Below, in pieces: positions 36,600 through 47,723 of a stretch of 64,000 bases of DNA (position 1 is its first letter; each line of letters starts with the position of its first letter). Below the pieces are notes generated by a model that was given only the letters and a program-made list of their open reading frames with translations, had not been told where the DNA came from and searched no databases. The stretch lies in NCBI GenBank assembly GCA_038373865.1, contig JAXGGA010003074.1:1-64000 (forward strand), in the 5' to 3' direction. The position numbers and the translations under genes are program-made. The DNA comes from Uloborus plumipes. Lineage: Eukaryota; Arthropoda; Arachnida; Araneae; Uloboridae.

Positions 36600-37170
36600 C
36601 TCGACTAACATGCGATGGCGATGCTTCGCCCAGCAGACGATTTTTGAAGAGAATAAAGAATTGCCAGTCGCTTTCCCCTTTGACTCAAACGGTTTTCCTT
36701 ATGGCTTTCACTGGGTCACGGTTACGTGGGAAGAATGCAAGGTCGTTTCCATATTACTTCTTTATTCGCCGAATAACCGATGGGAGAAGAAAAGTGCTAA
36801 CTTCCGCTTGGCACCCAGTGAAAAATTACTCACATTTAAAAGTCTTTAACTGTGTTCCAATGGCACGTGTAGAGGGGGAATTAAATTCAACTTTATTGTT
36901 TAAATGGCAATTCGTTGTTGACTGATCTCGACGGCTGAACAACAGGATGCACGCGCCAATGATGGCCTAATAGCGTGACAAGCAAAAGGTGTCGTAATTC
37001 CAAAGGCGGAAAAAGCGACAAAAGACAATGCGTCGCGATTGGTTCGAAATCGAAAGTAACACATTAAAACGCGTAGCGGTTACGGTCGGGAATCTCGGCG
37101 ATGTTTCCTGGGTGTTCAGGTGTGGCAACGTGCATCACGTGGTTGCATTCTTCTGAGACATGGAAGTAAA
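36600..37170. promoter_or_regulatory. CpG-rich island, candidate regulatory region
   Basis: CpG density is far above the background. By eye there are about two dozen CpG dinucleotides in 36925-37145, where most of the window has few. The patch also contains CACGTG (about 37136), a CCAAT-type motif in both orientations (GCGCCAATGATGG at about 36953; GATTGG at about 37038) and CGCGTAGCGG. Two overlapping ORFs at 36610-36925 show no domain. It could be a promoter, an enhancer or an untranslated first exon; no repeat termini were found. Confidence 0.35.
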
Positions 37171-37437
37171 ATTTGTACGACAACGAAGGGCAAAAGCGAA
37201 ACATAACATTTAATTTATGCACCTAAGAAATAATACGTGAATCTTAATTGTTATTCTTGGATTAGTTAATATCGATTGAATCTTATTGTGTTGAAATAAT
37301 TTTCTGAACTACCATTCATGGTAAGTGAGTTCGGCACTACCTAGTTCTGAAAATTACTACCTGTTATTAGTGAACTAGAACATAACAGGTGCTAAGTCAA
37401 TAGAGGGTTAAGAAAACTTGTTGCTTCCGCAACTTAG

Positions 37438-37509
37438 CAGGGTCGGAATCGTGGAGTCGGCCTGATTTTAAAGGAGTCGAGAACCGGTTACTACGATTCC
37501 ATAGCCCTG
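37438..37509. repeat. Miniature hAT relic
   Basis: A 72-bp unit beginning CAGGGTCGGAATCG and ending CGATTCCATAGCCCTG forms a short inverted repeat with hAT-like CAGGG termini. No flanking duplication is left. Confidence 0.4.
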
Positions 37510-37879
37510 GCCAAAATCAAAACGTCAAATTTTGTCGGATCGGCAAAATCCCTAACTTAAAAGCAACATTAAGTTCACTTTACATTTGTGGTACCCAATA
37601 TTATTTTACCCGAGGAACGCATCTCATAATTTAAAAAAATTCTCGCTGGTCAGTCAAAATATTTACATTTTCAACTTATTTAAAAAATTTCCAACTAATA
37701 TGGGAAAAGGTGGAAAAGAAAATACAATCACGAACCATGAACTAAATTATTATTATAACTTTATGCTCTTGTTTTATTAATGTGAAGTTTGTACCTGTTT
37801 TCTAGAAACCAATTTCTAAATGTTTGGTCGAAATTTGTGACACTGATTAATCGTGGTTTTCGATTTGAAAAATTCAACA

Positions 37880-37949
37880 ACACAACAGGCCACATGGATC
37901 AGCTTTGAGGGCCGGATGTGGCCCGCAAACCGAAGGTTGGGTATCACTG
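37880..37949. repeat. hAT right-end fragment
   Basis: The GGGCCGGATGTGGCCCGC motif followed by GGTTGGGTATCACTG resembles the right terminus of Charlie-type hAT elements. The matching left end was not found. Confidence 0.4.
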
Positions 37950-38108
37950 CTTTACATCATTACTAATATATGGGAGATTCTCTGTAAACTCGTCATTTTC
38001 CACACGGATTCTGTCCGGGCATGTTTTTTTTAAATGTTCGTATAATTATAATACTGTTGCTCAGAAAATGAATCTATTACTTTGGTTCGAAAGAGCTAGA
38101 TCCTTTTG

Positions 38109-38310
38109 ACTTATGTTCAACTAAACTATGTACTTGAAATTAGCATCGGTTCCACGTTGTTTGATACGGCTCAAAATACTTTTTTTTGTTTTTTAATTCT
38201 TCCCCTTATTGTTATCTTACCTGACACCCCTATTTTGGTAAGATCAGAGAAGAACTGACGTATGCGCAAATGCGCGGAAGGTTTTACCTTTATAAGAAGA
38301 TCGGACAGTA
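38109..38310 (+). repeat. Unclassified dispersed repeat, copy 2
   Basis: Partial copy of the 11336-11612 repeat, starting at the GTTCAACTAAACTATG block and including the TCTTACC/GGTAAGA hairpin and GCGGAAGGTTTTACC. Confidence 0.7.
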
Positions 38311-40135
38311 CGTGGATGTTTCTAAGATTTGAGAAAACGCGTCTCAAGTTCAAACCCGAGGTAGGCTCTTAATAAAAAAATGTTTCTCAACCATGCGATG
38401 TCGCAGCATTTACCAGGGCTACTAGCACCTTCTCTGGACTCAAAATAGATGAGAGTTGTCCCTCTTATTTGTATTCGATGTCCCATTACTTTCGGGTACT
38501 TTATCTACTTGGAGAAGAAACATGTTGTTATGATGTTTTCATCACGTCAGCTTGATACAGTTCCACAAATGAAACACTAGATTTCAAAACAAAAGACAGG
38601 GACAGCTGAAGTTCGTAGTAGTGGGAACTTACTGTAATATTTGAAAAACAAATCTCCACTTTATGATTCAAGACCAAACAACCTCCACAACAATTTCGTA
38701 AACACCCAAGGACAAAACTTGAAACGTGTCCCATTAAATTAGCTGCATAGTTCTTTAGATATGAGTAGAAAATGAATGTACAATATATAGGCACGTCAAT
38801 CAAACCCATAACTTCCTGTTTAGTAATCGGAAAAGAGGCGCATGCACACCAAAACAAAAGAATTTCCAATTGTTCCTCGCTGACGCATAATTACGCATTT
38901 GCTGTTAGAAATGGGAAAAAAATGATAGAAAGTTCCGCCAGTGTCAGTCACTATGCAGTGTTAACAAGCTATTTCAGAAAGTAGGAACATTAACAAGTTA
39001 TTTTAGAAAGTAGGAATACGTAATTGTCATATAAATAGCTATGAATTCCGGTGATTGATTAACTGATTACCATAATTTGAAATCAACATATTATTACGCT
39101 TATTTCCTAATATAAAACTAAAGGACTTATTAAGGACCAAAAATTGAGAGAATTTATGCACTTTAAAAGGGTGCGTGCACACTATTATAACTTAATCCAG
39201 GGGTGAACACAGGAAAGATTATGGAGCAAGTTGCGCCATCACAATTTTTGGGGGGGATTTTTTTAAACTAATTTAATTATTTATTTAAATTATTTATTAA
39301 TTTATTTTTAAAATTTAAATTGTTTCTTGCATTTCTTTAATATTATTTCTTTATTTACTTAATTTTTTGTGTGCATGTGTGTGTGCTTGGAATGTCTGGA
39401 AGGGAAAAAATGCGATTCTATTCTGCGCACAATTCGAACTATTTTGGAAAAATAAATAAAATAAAAAAGAGGGGCAAAAATAAAAAGCACAAGAATGTTG
39501 TGAAAATGGGCTGGGGGGCACCCTGACTAAATCTATGCATAAATAGAGGAGTTTATGTGTAACGCTCTTCACGGGAAAACGAAAGGACCCAGACACCTGC
39601 AATTTCGTACATAGGGGTATTTAACGGACGTACAGTGTGCACCTCGTCGCCTGAGTGTTGCAAATTTATATTAATACACGTCTTTTTATGTTTTATGAGG
39701 TTTTTTGCACTATTTACCTCACAGACGCCGAACTAATTCTTCAGAGATATATTTCTTATAATTCGATTTCCAGCATGAAAACAGAAAAAAGAACGAGATA
39801 AGTATTTTTTTTTTATTGGAACTTCCGACTATCAAGTAGTTTCGGTACTTGGGACAAGTTAAATTTTTCTCACATTAAAAAAGCAATTGCACGAGTTTTA
39901 ACAAACGTGTAGTTTCAGCAGATTTTTCTTTTTTTTTTTTTTTGGTGGAGTGAGGGAGGGAGAAACGTCGTTGAAACTCGGCCATTTTTTTAGTGGTGCG
40001 AGCATCTCTTAAAGAACCTATATAATACCGAAAGAGCAACTGGGTGCAAAACATTGGCGCACACGGCGCCTCCCCCCCCCCCCGCAAAGCGGAGGAGGGA
40101 TGGCATGAGATTTGAGGGCGCACAATTCAGAAGAA
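38311..40135. other. No gene seen
   Basis: AT-rich. Opposed ORFs at 38528-38984 have no domain. A hAT-like fragment (TTTCTCAACCATGCGATGTC) lies at about 38382, and a C tract at 40072-40083. Confidence 0.4.
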
Positions 40136-40137
40136 TA

Positions 40138-41686
40138 CACTGGTGGTCAAAATTATAAGGACAACTGAAAATTGTGCAGAAAAAAATTATTTCTGAACTA
40201 AATCGAATGAAATTCATACATAAAATGCTTTTTTATGCTAAAAACATTGTGGAGTATGTAACATTTGAGAATAAAAAATATGAATGATTTTTTTCATGAT
40301 TAATAAAAAATTTCATTTTTAAACTTGGACAAAATTATAAGGACAATTAATGTTTCGGCCTCACACCTGCTAATAATTAATAATTTTCGCCTTCTTTTCA
40401 ACCACTTTTATCAATCTTGCTGTCATGGAGTTTGACAGTATCTTCAGAATATTTTTGGAACTTTTTTCCCAAGCTTTTCGATAGAAGTCATAAGTTTCTG
40501 CTTATTTTGATATTGGATGCTATTTTTGTAAATTTCATGGGCTAGAATACCACACAGATTTTCCACAGGATTTAGATCGTGGCTTTTGGCCAGCCAGTCA
40601 AGTAGTTTTACAAAATTAGCCTCAAACCAAGATTTTGAAGTTTGAGAAACATGCAGCGAAGCATTATCCTGCTGAAATAATTAGTCTCCGCTCGTAATTA
40701 GCGGTCCATTTGGTACAAGATTATCTCCCAGCATATCAATACAGCTCTCAGAATTCATTCTGTCTTTCACAAAAACTATGGGAGTAGTTCTATCTTATGC
40801 AAAACCTCCCCATACCGTCAATGAACCACCTCCAAATGTACGCTTTGAAAAATTTTCTTTTTCTTTACGGGATCATACAGTAGAAGTAAATCGTCTGATC
40901 CATCCAGTTTACACCTTTTCTCGTCTTAAAAGATAACAGCATCCCATTCCCCCCCTCATAATGCGTTTTTTTTGCGAACTGCACTATCAATCTCTTTTGA
41001 ACTTTTTGTAAGAGGCTGTCGTGATTTCAGTTTTCCATAATGAAACTTTTTTTCGTTTTGTAAAACACGTTGGGCAGTTCGACTACTGCACCATAAGTTT
41101 AATTCCCGTTTAATTTCTGTCGATGTCTGTTTTTTGGAGCAAGCTGGCCTTATTGTCATTCTTTTTACACGATCAGAAACAGAAGCTGGCCTACCTATTC
41201 GCCTCTGCTCTCCATATTTACCGGGATTTTTAAGGAAATTATAAATAACCGTTTTCGATCTATTCAGCTTCGTTGCAATTTGACGTGCAGTTAGTCCTGA
41301 AGTTTTAAACGCAACCACTTTTCATTTCTCAAACTCCGAAAGTTTAGCCTAGTGGCATAACTGCAAAAATAGAATGCGACGATACCAATCGCTTACGAAG
41401 CATTTATATCGTTAAGTAGTGCCTTGTGCAGAGCAAAAAACATGCAAATTTTGCTTTTCAGAACTCAAAAATATAGTTGTCCTTATAATTTTGTCCAAGT
41501 CATATGGCTGTCTAAATCCAAAATGCATTTTATGAATATGAATTTCCCATATATTTACATCAAAACTGATTAAAATATTCTTCATTTACCAATAGTTTCC
41601 TGCCTTTAAATTTGCTTAATGTTACAGACAACGGTCGCCAAGATTTGGCGATTTTCCCTTTGTAATTATAATTTTGACCACCAGAG
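40138..41686 (-). mobile_element. Tc1-family transposon with IR/DR ends
   Basis: The outer inverted repeats are CACTGGTGGTCAAAATTATA (left) and CTCTGGTGGTCAAAATTATA (right, reverse-complemented), both flanked by TA (40136-40137 and 41687-41688). A second pair sits about 186 bp inside: ACTTGGACAAAATTATAAGG at about 40323 and its complement ending at about 41500. Each end thus carries two direct copies of the binding motif, the IR/DR arrangement known from Sleeping Beauty and related Tc1 elements. The element is 1549 bp and carries a decayed transposase on the minus strand. Confidence 0.92.
40400..41345 (-). pseudogene. Tc1-like DD34E transposase, inactivated
   Basis: This is the cut-and-paste transposase of the surrounding element, which would bind the terminal repeats and cut DNA in the nucleus. 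The longest open part is 40956-41318 (120 codons). It begins after an in-frame TGA that follows the typical LSEFEK opening. The first helix-turn-helix includes LTARQIATKLNRSKTV, and RRIGRPASVS matches the GRPR-type linker. Downstream, the first catalytic Asp remains in DEK, but the codon before it is a TAA stop where Ser is usual. The second is in QQDNA and the Glu is in NPVEN. The Asp-to-Glu spacing is exactly 34 residues, hence DD34E. At least two more TAA stops lie between the first and second Asp, so the gene is dead. The probable ATG is one base out of frame with LSEFEK. Confidence 0.88.
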
Positions 41687-41712
41687 TAGCACAATGAGTT
41701 ACAAGGGTATTT

Positions 41713-42479
41713 TTACTTCCTTTTACGTAGTAAAGGAAGTATTGTGATCACGAAAAAAATTTCACTCAAATTTCGGTCTAAATTTTGACTTTGCTCACCC
41801 CTGAATGAATGTCGCGTAGTTTTTTTGACCTGTCAGCACGTGCATATGTACCTAACAACATACAAACAGCCGAAAAATCAATTTCGACCACACCCGAGTA
41901 AATTACGACGAGTTTTCTCGTGACGTCTGTATGTACGTATGTGCGGATGTATGTGCGTATGTGGCTCGCATAACTCAAAAACTATATGCCGTAGAAACTT
42001 CTAGCTTGGTATGTAGGCTCTGAGGGGGGTCTAGTTGTGCACCTCCCCTTGTGATTGCATTCGAATGTTCCCAAAGGGGTCTTTTACCCTTTTTTGGGGT
42101 AAATCAATGTTAATTTCAATACAGACTCAAGTGATATGAATTGGCGCCACCACTTGGCGACATGTCGCCAAGCTTTTGGTCGCCAAGTGTTTGACGCCAA
42201 CTTGGCGACAAATCGCCAAGTTGGCGACAAATTTGGCGAAAAAATTATTTTTTGAATTTGGGTTCAACTTGGCGCTATTGGCGATATTTTGCGAAAAATT
42301 CACTAAATGATATTAAAATCAGCAATATTTAGAAAAATAGCCATTGTAAAATATTTTTTGCATTGTTTCGTGGTAGATTAGGGGAGTAAATATTTGAATT
42401 GTTACCTTACTCACTCCAAGCACTTTTTTTAACACTTAAGGCAACTACTAAGAAATTTACATCACGTAAAAGGAAGTAG
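41713..42479. mobile_element. Element with inverted ends and one terminal hairpin
   Basis: The left end ACTTCCTTTTACGTAGTAAA...GGAAGT folds on itself into a ~12-bp hairpin. The right end CACGTAAAAGGAAGTAGT is the inverted partner of its first arm. The interior has a striking cluster of CTTGGCGACA/TCGCCAAG palindromic repeats at about 42145-42240. The motif ATCGCCAAGTT also occurs in the 14.6 and 16.4 kb elements. No coding capacity is present: the 66-codon ORF at 41778-41978 is Tyr/Thr/His-rich and low-complexity. Confidence 0.6.
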
Positions 42480-42628
42480 TGTGGGGTCCATACCAGATTT
42501 TTTTTTATAGTTTAAAAAGGGGTGGGGGCCGCACTCACAAATGTTGCAGGGGAACGCACCAAAGTCTATATACGCTACTGGAGCGACACCATGTCAAAAA
42601 AGGTACCACCAGTGCTAGAAACTAGAAT

Positions 42629-43610
42629 CAGGGTATCTGCTCAACCTGGACTTTTCAATTCCATGACTTTCCTGACTTTCCATGACTTTTGCGAACTATT
42701 TTCCATGACTAAAAAAAAAAAAAAAAAAAAAAACGAACTCTGCTTTGTTTTTGGAAAATTATGCACTTAATATTCTATCTTGCAAAGCAAATGACCAAAC
42801 ATGGCGACTGCGTTTCACAGCAACAGAAGTCCGTTCGCTGTTGAGGTCAAAAAACGATCTTTTCCTACCGACACACTCCTCCCCACCGTGCTTGTCCTCA
42901 AACGTACTTTCATGTAGCAATGAATTGTCTGTCCATAAATTTTACTGTAAGGTTAGATCCTGATATGAGTGAGGCGAAATCTGACTTCAAAACGGAACTC
43001 GTTGAGTTCCTGCCCCCCCCCCCTACCTACACGATTCTTTAAAATTCAACATTGTTTTTTAATTTGTTTTTCTTTTGCATAAAACTCCTCGAAAGAAAAA
43101 GATTCAAACAAGTTTTAAAAGAAAAAGGAATCAAATGAAGCGGGTAGGGGGGGGGGGGAGACCAAATGTAAAAGGCAAATCTGCCTATGCCGGGGAAAAA
43201 ACCATCAAAAAAACCATCGAGTCTATCTTTTTGTCGTTCAAGGTCATATTTTATCAGATGACGGAGTCCGCGCGCATGCGCAGTTACACAAAGTTCGCCG
43301 CTCACGGTTTTAACGTTGAGAATTCATCTAATTGGTCAACACAATGCAACTTGTTGGAAATTGTAATTGACAAATCAGATTGCACCCAATAACGAAGTAG
43401 AATGACGGCGGAAGTGTTTTCGTTCTTCCGAGATCGCGGGAAAATTTTCAATCGGTCCGGAGCGCTAAAATCCATGATAAACAGTCAGTTTCCATGACTT
43501 TTGGACATTTTTCGCTGAAATCCATGACTTTCCATGACCAATTTCGATCATATTTGAAATCCATGACTTTCCCTGACTTTCCATGACTTTCCATATGCGC
43601 GGACACCCTG
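42629..43610. mobile_element. DNA transposon with 6-bp target duplication (TCCATGAC-rich ends)
   Basis: It starts CAGGGTATCTGCTCA and ends with the complement of CAGGGTGTCCGCGCA. Flanks are an identical 6-bp duplication TAGAAT (42623-42628 and 43611-43616). Both ends are loaded with the motif TCCATGACTTTCC (42650-42710 and 43470-43592), direct on both sides. The interior 43260-43440 is CpG-rich with GCGCATGCGCA (an NRF1-type site) at about 43274. A 105-codon ORF at 43075-43392 matches nothing known. A 6-bp duplication is not standard hAT; IS3EU-type elements are an option. Confidence 0.75.
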
Positions 43611-43783
43611 TAGAATTTAAATCTAAGTGCCATGATAACATTTGGGATTAATTTTCTAGGCAGCAAAGTGAAAAATCTAGGTTCTATTTTAAGTAAATTA
43701 AATATGCATGAACATATAGAATTATATTTACAGATGCAAGAAGGCACAAGATATACACATAAACGTCAGAACTGAAGGGACAT

Positions 43784-44038
43784 TTGAAGAGGCAAGTGGA
43801 TAAAGGTGATATGTGACATTTGAATTTCGACGACTTACACAAATTCAAATTAGTGTATGTTCAATTGTGTTAACTCACATACACCGTTGAAGGGGCAAGT
43901 GAATTAAGGTGATATGTGACGATATTTTTAATTTCTAAAAAAAGTTTAAAAAAAAAATTACCTTAACACCTTCATCCATGGTAAAAAGTAAGTAAAACTA
44001 AGATTGTCACATATCACCTTTATCCACTTGCCCCTTCA
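43784..44038. mobile_element. MITE with direct plus inverted terminal repeats, copy 2
   Basis: Uninterrupted sister of 10026-10404. The motif GGCAAGTGGATAAAGGTGAT is at the left end, repeated with changes about 105 bp inside (near 43888) and inverted at the right end (CACATATCACCTTTATCC). It contains a central segment that copy 1 lacks. Confidence 0.75.
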
Positions 44039-44074
44039 TTTATATTTCGTCATCAAGTTGAGTTGTGTTTGCAA

Positions 44075-44444
44075 TCTAGAAAAAAAAAAAATGAATGGAT
44101 GTATATTTGTATAGATGATGTTTGCTCCTCATGCAAATCCAGTTTACGTCGGATTTTCATCAAACTTGGCACAGAGGTACCTTGATGCACTAGAATTCAC
44201 GTAGGCGGTAGTTTTGAAATTTTTAAAAAATCCAAAAAGCTCCAAATTCAAATTTTTGGTCTCAAAATGGCCATTTTCTTTCAATTTTGAATATACAGAG
44301 TAGCAGAGATAAGCCTTTAAGCATACGAATGGATAAATTTAACACATTTAAGTATGAGCCTTTTACAACGAAATTACGATTAACAATGAATTACCAATTT
44401 TATGAAATAAGTTAAACATAATGCAATACCAGGCAACAAGATAG
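44075..44444 (+). mobile_element. Non-autonomous Helitron, copy D, decayed 3' end
   Basis: The element begins TCTAGAAAAAAAAAAAATG after host A. The body, including TTTTCATCAAACTTGGCACA, matches copies A-C in the opposite orientation. The 3' hairpin has collapsed to ACCAGGCAACAAG and the terminus reads ATAG where CTAG is expected, so this copy is probably old or immobile. Confidence 0.75.
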
Positions 44445-44820
44445 TGAGTTGTTATGAAAAAGGGTTGGATTAATAAATAGGGGGGGGGGGCGATGAAAAT
44501 TATGATTAGAAAATGGGTCGCGAATACAAAAAGGTTGAAAGTCGTTGCCGTAGGTGAAAAATTAGCACGAAAAGAAGTTCTAAATAGAATCGTCTGCCAG
44601 AGTAGAAGACACAAGGAAGGAAAACAGTTGGAAATCGGAGCAATGATGTTTTCCAAAGACACACGGAAAAAATTACCGAAGCACTTCAATTACTATTATG
44701 AACTGAAGAGGAAAAAGTGAAACTGACAAACAGCAAATGCAAACAGTGGAAGAAGCTTTTCAGAAAAATGCGGTTTTCCCCTATAAAACACAATATATCC
44801 TTGAGATTTTCCGAAGTGTT
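44445..44820. other. No supported gene
   Basis: A 75-codon lysine/arginine-rich ORF (44493-44720, plus strand) lies between a Helitron and a dispersed repeat, just after a G tract. It has no recognised domain. Confidence 0.35.
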
Positions 44821-45088
44821 TGATTTTCTTAGGTAAAACCTTCCGCGTATTTACGCATGCGTCAGGTCTCTTCTCTGATCTTCCCAAAATAAGGGTGATA
44901 GGTAAGATAAAAATAAGTGGAAAAATAATAAGAAGCATTTTGAGCCGCATCAAACAACGTAGAACGATATTAATTTCAAATTCATAGTTTAGTTGAATAT
45001 GTCAACATTATAGCAAATGCAAGTTTTAAATTGTTCTCGTACGACCCATCACCCCTTTTTTAAGCAGAATGGTTCGCGAGTGCGCGTA
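44821..45088 (-). repeat. Unclassified dispersed repeat, copy 3
   Basis: Inverted copy of 11336-11612, covering from the CACTCGCGAACCATT block (near 45088) to GGTTTTACCTAAGAAAATC (near 44821). The hairpin is present with substitutions. Confidence 0.7.
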
Positions 45089-45510
45089 TGGGTTACTTCT
45101 TTTAAAGATGGGGGATTAAGAATACAAAAATAGAAATAAAAAAAGTAAAAGTTGATGGGGACAGGACTTTACATCTAACAAAATAAGTGCGAGACAGAGC
45201 CCATGTAGTCAAACATTAATCTGCAGGGCGAGGACTGCTGATGGTCTTCGAAAAAGGCGAGAAAGGTGACAAATTTTAAAACAAAGGTGACTAAAAGGTG
45301 ACCAAAAAGTAACTAAAAGGTGACCAAAAGTAATTTGTAAAGAAATCAAAAAACAGAAAACGATTATCATTTTTTCTGACTTTTACCAAAATAGCCTGCA
45401 TACTATTTTTAAAGACTTAAATTCTAAACATGATAGTGCTGGAGGTAACAAAATAAATCATTTTAGGACATATTTCCAAAAAACTTTCAGGATAAACTCT
45501 ATGTAATGAT

Positions 45511-46241
45511 CAGGGGTGATTGTGAGTTCATAAAAAAAAAAAAAATACCTCAAAGTTTTAAAGAGAAAATGTGTTGGGGGGGGGGGGGGGGGTTAAACCA
45601 AGGCCCTATTTTTTTAGCTTACCTAATTTTATGACTATACATATATAATAATTAATTTCCTTCCCTAAACTATTACATTTCATGTATTCGAATAATTTCA
45701 TTTAGTTTTTAGTGCAAATATTGTACATGCATTTGATTAACATTTTAACAGGATTAATAAAGTTACTTTTGAGCTGGTGCTGAACAAATTATCTCCAAAA
45801 AAATATTTTAAAGAGAAATTTTAAAAAATTTCATTTGTTTGCCTTTCAACAAGGAATAGCAAGCATCAAAATTGCGAAGTATGAATCTTACAGCGGAAGC
45901 AAAAAAATGCCAATTTCAAAATTAAGGCATTAAAAGTATGAAAGTGGCATATAAAAGAATTCAAATATACTTACTTCAGATTTACAATTAAAAGCTCTAC
46001 GATAAACATATTATTTTTACTATCCACATAATTGAAGCAAAATAAAATTTTATCAAATCTTCAAATTTAAACTTAGACATTTTGATTTTCATAAAAAAGG
46101 CAGAATTTTGCTCGAAAATTTATGATTTTTTAATTTTAATATGTTGCATTTATTTGTCTTTTAAGGGTAATAAACATAAAAAATGAGAAAAATTCGATTC
46201 TCATATCAGATGCAAATCGATTGCATTTTTTTAAATGAAGG

Positions 46242-46275
<34 letters not shown>

Positions 46276-46523
46276 CAAATAAAATAATTTATTAAAGCAA
46301 AAAAACAATTAGAATGGCAGCTTAACATTTCTGTTCGATGAATATTATTAATAATGATTGGTATAATCATCGAAAATTCGAAAAAGCAAAAAAATTCCGG
46401 AGGTGAGAAGATAAAAGCATAATTAAAAATATTATACTTCCGGTGTTTTCAAACATGAAAATACCAGAATCGATCGTGAAAATATCGGAAATCAGGTAAA
46501 ATACCAGAACACAATCACCCCTA
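45511..46523. mobile_element. Nested hAT-like element
   Basis: It starts CAGGGGTGATTGTG and ends with the complement of TAGGGGTGATTGTG. Flanks GTAATGAT and GTTATGTT agree at 6 of 8 positions, compatible with an eroded 8-bp duplication. The interior includes a G17 run (45576-45592) and an A30 run (46244-46273). An 88-codon minus ORF at 46367-46633 crosses the right end and is not a gene. Confidence 0.6.
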
Positions 46524-47010
46524 GTTATGTTCAAAGATTTTTCTTTAAAATCAATTATATTAACACCTGAAATTATGAAGTGAAGATAATGACGATTATT
46601 CAATGAACATATTTTATTCTTTTCATCTTTCAATTTTTAGCTCATTGCAAAATCATCGGCATTCTTTTTCTTGTTTCTCTGTAAATACAAAGCATAAATG
46701 TTCACTAAAAAGTTAGAGAATGAGTGAAAGTCCCATCTCTACGCAAATCATCAACCGAATTTTGTTTTAAGAACAAAAAGAAAAAAAGAACTGCCAACTA
46801 TCCTTGGAACAGGTGGACCTGTTTTTTGTTTCTTTTTGCAATTTTTAAACGGGGGCTTCTAAAGGCTTTGTTTTGTGAATGAGCTACAGTTGAAACACTA
46901 TTTTTTAATGGTTGAATGAGATTTTTGCTTTTTTTTCCCTTCAAAATTCTATTTATTTTCAGGTTAGGAAAAAAATATTCATACTGCTCAAAAATTTTAT
47001 TTATCAAAAC

Positions 47011-47723
47011 TAGGGATGCACCGATAAGCGAATTGGCCGATTACCAATTAATCGGCTGATTAATCGGTCAAGCCGATTAATGATTAAAATAGTTGTTTCC
47101 AGTGCTACCAATTTCACCATTACAGTTTTTTCTTCGTTTTTTTTACAATTCTAACTTTTGAAACAGTTCCTAATTTTTTCCTCCATTTCCCTAATTTTCC
47201 CAAAACAATTTCAAAATGTTATCGAATTTCTCTGAACTAATTTTCATATTCTTGTCAATAATATTGCGTTAACACATTGCTAATTATGTAAACTAGACAT
47301 GAAAATTCAGAAAAAAGTAGGGGAGTCAGTGTGGTGAGTAATCCAATTTTGAAATTCTTTCAGTTTCAATTTTTCAATTATTAGTAGCTGTGTAATTCAA
47401 GACTTTTATTCTTTGTGAAAATTGAAGATTATCTAAAAGCAAGGAGAAAAGTATCGACGCATGAAAAATGTTGCTACATTAATTATGTGTATTTTTATTC
47501 AAAATAGGAGAATTAATGTATTAAAAACTTTATTAGAATTATTATTAGTTAGAATTATTATTAGAAGAATTATTATTAGTTAATAAAATTATTCATCATA
47601 ATTTCTTAGTAAAGGTTTACTTTAAAAATAATATTAAAAAAATAATTTTTCCGCCGATTAATCGGCCCGATTTTGCCAATTATTAATAATCGGCAAAACG
47701 GCCGATTAATCGGTGCATCCCTA
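47011..47723. mobile_element. Nested hAT element (TAGGGATGCACCGAT ends)
   Basis: Terminal inverted repeats begin TAGGGATGCACCGAT. Subterminal regions are dense in CCGATTAATCGG palindromes. Flanks are a perfect 8-bp duplication ATCAAAAC (47003-47010 and 47724-47731). At 713 bp it is non-autonomous. Confidence 0.92.

Noticed and set aside
41778..41978. Tyr/Thr/His-repeat ORF
   Set aside because: Produced by TATGTACG-type simple sequence within a transposon.
43075..43392. 105-codon ORF inside the TCCATGAC element as its transposase
   Set aside because: No catalytic motif, low-complexity lysine/glycine start over a G tract, and an opposed ORF covers the same DNA.
44493..44720. 75-codon basic ORF as a small nuclear protein gene
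   Set aside because: Sandwiched between two repeats, with no recognisable domain and an overlapping opposed ORF.
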